Source: Streptomyces sp. A1277 (GTDB lineage Bacteria; Actinomycetota; Actinomycetes; Streptomycetales; Streptomycetaceae). From it: a DNA stretch of 46,533 nucleotides. The notes beneath the pieces were generated by a model. That model searched no databases and was not told the origin of the DNA. It saw only the letters and a list, made by a program, of their open reading frames with translations. Each line of letters begins with the position of its first letter. Positions within the stretch are counted from its first letter, which is position 1. The stretch lies in NCBI RefSeq assembly GCF_004795015.1, contig NZ_SSBI01000059.1, positions 1-46,533 on the forward strand, given 5' to 3'. Made by a program: the position numbers and the translations under genes. Shown one piece after another: positions 43,170 to 46,533 of this stretch.

Positions 43170-43649
43170 ATGGCACATCGTCTTCGCTCCGAGAACCTCG
43201 GCTTCGCCGGGACGGCTCCGGTGCGGCTGGTCTTCGCCGCCGAGGTGTCCGCTCCCCCGGACGTCGTGTACCGGGCGCTCGCCGACGACGTCGAGGGCTG
43301 GCCGCGCTGGTTCACCGCCGTGACGGCCGCCGTGCCGGTGGCGGCGGGCGCGGGGCGTGAGGTGCGGCTGCGGGGCGGGATCGTGTTCCGCGAGACGGTC
43401 ATCGCGACGGAGCCCGGTGAGCGGTACGCGTACCGGATCGACTCCACCAACGCCCCCGGGCCGAGGGCCCTGGTGGAGGAGTGGCGGCTGACCCCCGCCG
43501 GTAGCGGCACGCGGGTGCGGTGGACGTTCGCCGCCGACGGTTCGCCGCTGTTCCGGTTCACCCTGCGGCGGGCCCGCGGGTTGGTGGGCCGCTCGTTCAG
43601 GGACGCGGTGCGCAGTCTGGACCGGCGGCTGTCGGCGGCGCCCGCCTGA
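43170..43649 (+). CDS. SRPBCC-family protein
   Basis: A 159-aa protein from ATG 43170 with GGGAGG eight nt upstream. The pattern APPDVVYRALADDVEGWPRWF, then strand-rich VEEWRLTPAGSGTRVRWTF and a long C-terminal helix is typical of the coenzyme Q-binding/START-like fold. Together with the preceding gene it may form a small operon. Function is not evident. Confidence 0.83.
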   Translation: MAHRLRSENLGFAGTAPVRLVFAAEVSAPPDVVYRALADDVEGWPRWFTAVTAAVPVAAGAGREVRLRGGIVFRETVIATEPGERYAYRIDSTNAPGPRALVEEWRLTPAGSGTRVRWTFAADGSPLFRFTLRRARGLVGRSFRDAVRSLDRRLSAAPA

Positions 43650-43658
43650 CTTCCGGGC

Positions 43659-44795
43659 TCAGACCGCCGGCCAGGCGCCGGTGACCAGGAAGTGGTCGAT
43701 GGTCCGGGTGCAGGGGGCGATGTCCAGGCCCTGCGCGGCCAGCCAGGAGTCGGAGTAGTACTTGTCGAGGTAGCGGTCGCCGGGGTCGCAGATCAGCGTG
43801 ACGACGCTGCCCCTCTCGCCCCGGGCGACCATCTCGGCCACCAGTTTGAACGCGCTCCACAGCCCGGTGCCGGTGGAGCCGCCCGCCTTGCGCCCGATGG
43901 CCCGCTCCAGGGCGCGTACGGCCGCGACGGTCGCCGCGTCCGGGACCTTCATCATCCGGTCGATGGCGCCGGGCACGAAGCTGGGTTCCATGCGGGGCCG
44001 GCCGATGCCCTCGATGCGCGAGCCGCTGTCGCTGGTGGCGAACGGGTCGTGGTGGGTCCAGCCGTCGAAGAAGCAGGAGTTCTCCGGATCGGGCACACAG
44101 ATCCTGGTGTCGTGCTGCATGTAGTGCACGTAGCGGGCGATGGTCGCCGATGTGCCTCCGGTGCCGGCGGTGGCGACGATCCAGGTGGGCTCCGGATACC
44201 GTTCGAGCCGCAGCTGCTGGTAGATCGATTCCGCGATGTTGTTGTTGCCCCGCCAGTCGGTGGCCCGCTCGGCGTAGGTGAACTGGTCCATGTAGTGGCC
44301 GCCGGACTCCGCGGCGAGCCGGGCGGACTCCTCGTAGATCCGGCGCGAGTCGTCCACGAAGTGGCAGCGCCCGCCGTGGAATTCGATGAGCCGGCACTTC
44401 TCCGGGCTGGTGGTCCGGGGCATCACGGCGATGAACGGCACCCCGATCAGTTTGGCGAAGTACGCCTCCGAGACGGCGGTGGACCCGCTCGACGCCTCGA
44501 TGACCGGTTTGCCGGGCCGGATCCAGCCGTTGCAGAGCCCGTAGAGGAAGAGCGAACGCGCCAGCCGGTGCTTGAGGCTGCCCGTGGGGTGCGTGGACTC
44601 GTCCTTGAGGTAGAGGTCGATGCCCCAGGTCTCCGGCAGCGGGAAGCGGAGCAGGTGGGTGTCGGCGGAGCGGTTGGCGTCGGCCTGGACCTTGCGGACG
44701 GCCTCCTTCAGCCAGGCGCGGTAGGCCGGGTCGGAACGGTCGATGTCGACGGTCGCCGCGGCTGCGCCGCCGTGCCCGTGCTCACTGGTGTCCAT
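43659..44795 (-). CDS. PLP-dependent cysteine synthase/desulfhydrase-like enzyme
   Basis: A 378-aa protein from ATG 44795 with AGGAGAAG upstream. The PLP lysine is Lys75 in THPTGSLKHRLA, and the substrate carboxylate loop EASSGSTAVS follows. The phosphate-binding region is TAGTGGTS near residue 200. It belongs to fold-type II enzymes; the layout recalls mycobacterial Cds1 (L-cysteine desulfhydrase) more than CysK, which is shorter. The assignment between synthase and desulfhydrase is uncertain. Confidence 0.85.
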   Translation of the reverse strand: MDTSEHGHGGAAAATVDIDRSDPAYRAWLKEAVRKVQADANRSADTHLLRFPLPETWGIDLYLKDESTHPTGSLKHRLARSLFLYGLCNGWIRPGKPVIEASSGSTAVSEAYFAKLIGVPFIAVMPRTTSPEKCRLIEFHGGRCHFVDDSRRIYEESARLAAESGGHYMDQFTYAERATDWRGNNNIAESIYQQLRLERYPEPTWIVATAGTGGTSATIARYVHYMQHDTRICVPDPENSCFFDGWTHHDPFATSDSGSRIEGIGRPRMEPSFVPGAIDRMMKVPDAATVAAVRALERAIGRKAGGSTGTGLWSAFKLVAEMVARGERGSVVTLICDPGDRYLDKYYSDSWLAAQGLDIAPCTRTIDHFLVTGAWPAV

Positions 44796-45022
44796 CTGCG
44801 CGCTTCTCCTCGTACGACCGGTCTCGGCGGGGCCCACGATATGCCCCCTACCTGCGCAAACGTTCACTTTGATGGTCCATAGCCCTGCCTTGGTGTCGTG
44901 CGCGGGCACCGGTGGCGCCACTCGGCCCGAATGCGCCGTTTACGTACCGTCCCGCTCTGGTGCACACGGCCCGGGATGGGCACACTTCGTCTCAGAGGCA
45001 TGTCGAAGGGGGCGAAGGGGCC

Positions 45023-45340
45023 ATGTCCGAAACGGAGTTCAGTGCGACGGGCGTACGCATCGACCGATGGGCGCGCTCGGTCAGCAGGGCCGGACAGGTG
45101 ACCGTCAAGGACGGCCGGGTGGCCCTTCTGACGAGTTACGGGCGGGAGATCGACAGTGCGCCGGTGGGGACGGTGAGCGCGGGCAGACCGTGGTTCGCAG
45201 GGGCGGACGCGACGGTGGCGCGGGTCAACGGGACGCGGTACCGGCTGACGATGCGGCGGCCCGACGGCAAGCCAGGTGACGAGCCTCCTGCGCACCGGTT
45301 CCTGGAGGCGCTGTACAGCGCGGGGGGCCGCCGGGGCTGA
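45023..45340 (+). CDS. Small uncharacterised protein
   Basis: A 105-aa protein from ATG 45023 with GAAGGGG upstream; a longer frame to 44912 is less likely. It has a predicted beta-rich core (GQVTVKDGRVALLTSYG, DATVARVNGTRYRLTMRR) and no signal peptide or membrane segment. I do not recognise it. The preceding 227 bp hold the divergent promoters for it and the PLP enzyme. Confidence 0.65.
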   Translation: MSETEFSATGVRIDRWARSVSRAGQVTVKDGRVALLTSYGREIDSAPVGTVSAGRPWFAGADATVARVNGTRYRLTMRRPDGKPGDEPPAHRFLEALYSAGGRRG

Positions 45341-45527
45341 CGGAGCGGCGCGGTGCGCGAACCGCGAGTTGCGCGGCGGTATGCCCTGAGCGACATTGGA
45401 GTCACGTCACTCATGGTGTACCGGCGGTGACACTGTGATCCAGGCCGCCGGCCCGGACTCAGCAGCGAGCCATGTGCTGGATCCGTCCCTTCGTCTTCTT
45501 CCGGACCTATTTCGGGGAGTCGCAGCC

Positions 45528-46046
45528 GTGATCAGCGAGCCAAGCAGGCACTGCACGGTGGAGCTCCAAGCCCTGCCGTCGCGGATCGGTCAGGTCCGCA
45601 GAATCATCTCGGCGCAGCTGCGCTACTGGCATCTCGATTCTCTGATCGACCAGACAGCGCTGGGCGTCACCGAACTCCTGACCAACGTCCACCGGCATGC
45701 GCAGCCGGACAAATCATGCACCGTCGAGATCGAGTTGCTCCTCGAACGGCTGACGGTGTCCGTCCATGACCACGACCCACGGATGCCCACCGTGCGCGAG
45801 GCCGACGACTCCAGTACGTCGGGGCGCGGACTCGCACTGATCGCCGCGGTCAGCGAGAGCTGGGGCGTCCGCCCCCGGGCCGGGGCGGGGAAGGTCGTCT
45901 GGTTCACCCTTCCCACACCGTCCCGGCTCGTACAGCCGCCGCACGCGCTGTACGGGGCCACGACCGACGGGCCGTTCGACCTGAGCGGCCTCGCGATGCC
46001 CGAGGGGGCGCCACCCTCGACGGCGCGGTCGGCCGTGATGGGCTGA
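45528..46046 (+). CDS. ATP-binding anti-sigma-type regulatory protein
   Basis: A 172-aa protein; GTG 45528 (GGGGAG upstream) gives the N terminus ISEPSRHCTVELQALPSRI. A frame open from 45396 is not needed. The HATPase_c fold is shown by the N-box GVTELLTNVHRHA, G1 HDHDPRMP and G2 SGRGLALI, as in RsbW/SpoIIAB-like serine kinases. Streptomyces has many of these, usually paired with anti-anti-sigma factors elsewhere. No sigma or anti-anti-sigma gene is adjacent. Confidence 0.88.
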   Translation: MISEPSRHCTVELQALPSRIGQVRRIISAQLRYWHLDSLIDQTALGVTELLTNVHRHAQPDKSCTVEIELLLERLTVSVHDHDPRMPTVREADDSSTSGRGLALIAAVSESWGVRPRAGAGKVVWFTLPTPSRLVQPPHALYGATTDGPFDLSGLAMPEGAPPSTARSAVMG

Positions 46047-46049
46047 CGC

Positions 46050-46091
46050 GACAGGAGCGGGGCATCCCCGAGGGGGCGCCCCGCTCCTGTC
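46050..46091. terminator. Terminator hairpin
   Basis: A perfect 14-bp stem (GACAGGAGCGGGGC and its complement) with a 14-nt loop lies between the convergent HATPase and SHOCT genes. Confidence 0.85.
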
Positions 46092-46106
46092 CGTCACGCC
46101 GTCCGG

Positions 46107-46394
46107 TCACCCGGCGCCGCCCGCGCGGGGGCCGAACTGCTCGTCGAGCACGGACAGCCGCCGCCAGTACTCGTCCTCGTCGATCTCCCCGGCGGCGAAG
46201 CGCCGCCCGAGCACGGCGATCGGGGAGTGACCGGCGGGGCCTCCCGGCACGACCCGCGTCCGCCAGGGGCCGCGCCGGCCGCGCGGGAGGACCCGGCGCA
46301 GGACCGTGACGACGGTGATGACGACGGCCGCCCACACCAGGGGGGCGAACAGGATCCAGGGCCCGGGTCCGCCGTCGAAAGCCAGGGTGTTCAT
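46107..46394 (-). CDS. SHOCT-domain membrane protein
   Basis: A 95-aa protein from ATG 46394 with AGGAG nine nt upstream. A membrane helix spans about residues 13-34, a basic linker (RRGPWRTRVV) follows, and the C terminus SPIAVLGRRFAAGEIDEDEYWRRL is a SHOCT domain, a short helical module that mediates oligomerisation. The IS-like sequence begins directly behind its RBS. Confidence 0.85.
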   Translation of the reverse strand: MNTLAFDGGPGPWILFAPLVWAAVVITVVTVLRRVLPRGRRGPWRTRVVPGGPAGHSPIAVLGRRFAAGEIDEDEYWRRLSVLDEQFGPRAGGAG

Positions 46395-46410
46395 CTCGGT
46401 CAGCTCCTAG

Positions 46411-46533
46411 GGCCTGTGTGAGGTCGTGATCAATATCTGCGTTCCGCTGCCGTGCCGGGACGGATCACGGTAGAACGCCGGTGTGACGCGCCGACAGCTC
46501 AGTGACGACCAGTGGGAACTCATCCAGCCGTAC
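46411..46533 (+). mobile_element. Left end of an IS5-type insertion sequence (partial)
   Basis: A CTAG tetranucleotide at about 46,407-46,410, a common IS5-group target, is followed by GGGCCTGTGTGAGG, a plausible terminal-repeat start, then a transposase start at 46,483. The right end is outside the window, so the boundary is inferred. Confidence 0.5.
46483..46533 (+). CDS. IS5-family transposase, N-terminal 17 codons
   Basis: GTG 46483 opens TRRQLSDDQWELIQPY, the characteristic N terminus of IS5-type transposases (LTDEQWELIEP pattern). The frame continues past the window edge, so integrity cannot be judged. Confidence 0.75.
   Translation, partial: MTRRQLSDDQWELIQPY

Overview
The window looks like a Streptomyces (or close relative) chromosome. 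GC is very high with strong third-position bias, GTG and TTG starts are common, many starts look leaderless (a TANNNT box 7-8 nt before the start codon), and several families are typical of the genus: Rv1733c-like, tandem TerD, anti-sigma-type HATPase, SHOCT and a DUF6643-like protein. No rRNA, tRNA or CRISPR array was seen.

Left arm (1-11,601, all minus strand): a tightly coupled operon of a DUF4132 protein, a 1,729-aa companion, a MoxR AAA+ ATPase, a DUF5682-VWA fusion and a SWIM zinc-finger protein (cut by the window edge). Four of its junctions are ATGA overlaps or 3-nt gaps. The composition resembles the E. coli yehI/yehLMPQ locus and suggests an ATP-driven protein-remodelling machine. 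Upstream lie a decayed TetR gene and an OmpR/histidine-kinase pair (12,100-14,114).

Centre (14,020-24,299): a compact, apparently undescribed aromatic-metabolite cluster. It holds a tyrosine-type MIO ammonia-lyase/aminomutase, two paralogous FOXRED2-like FAD/NADPH oxidoreductases, an FMN alpha-hydroxy-acid oxidase, an atypical cytochrome P450, an MFS exporter and an acyl-AMP ligase. Three transcription units start from promoters with the same design: a TCAGAGNNCTCTGA palindrome exactly 24 nt before the start codon, a TANNNT box at -13 to -8 and no Shine-Dalgarno. One palindrome serves two divergent genes; the second lies 8.7 kb away. This makes the cluster a coherent regulon bounded by its two operators. 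An MHS-family transporter sits just outside the second operator.

Right part (24,559-46,533): mostly ordinary genes. These include a Nudix hydrolase, apolipoprotein N-acyltransferase (lnt), an O-antigen-ligase-like membrane protein, a PH-like membrane protein, an Asp/Glu racemase, an HpnB-type glycosyltransferase, a double TerD protein, a Pro/Gln-rich DUF6643-like protein, a MOSC pseudogene, an Rv1733c-like protein, a beta-helix/AAA+ fusion, a large membrane hydrolase, a DeoR regulator, two SRPBCC proteins, a cysteine-synthase-like PLP enzyme, an anti-sigma-type kinase and a SHOCT protein. The start of an IS5-type transposase runs off the right edge.
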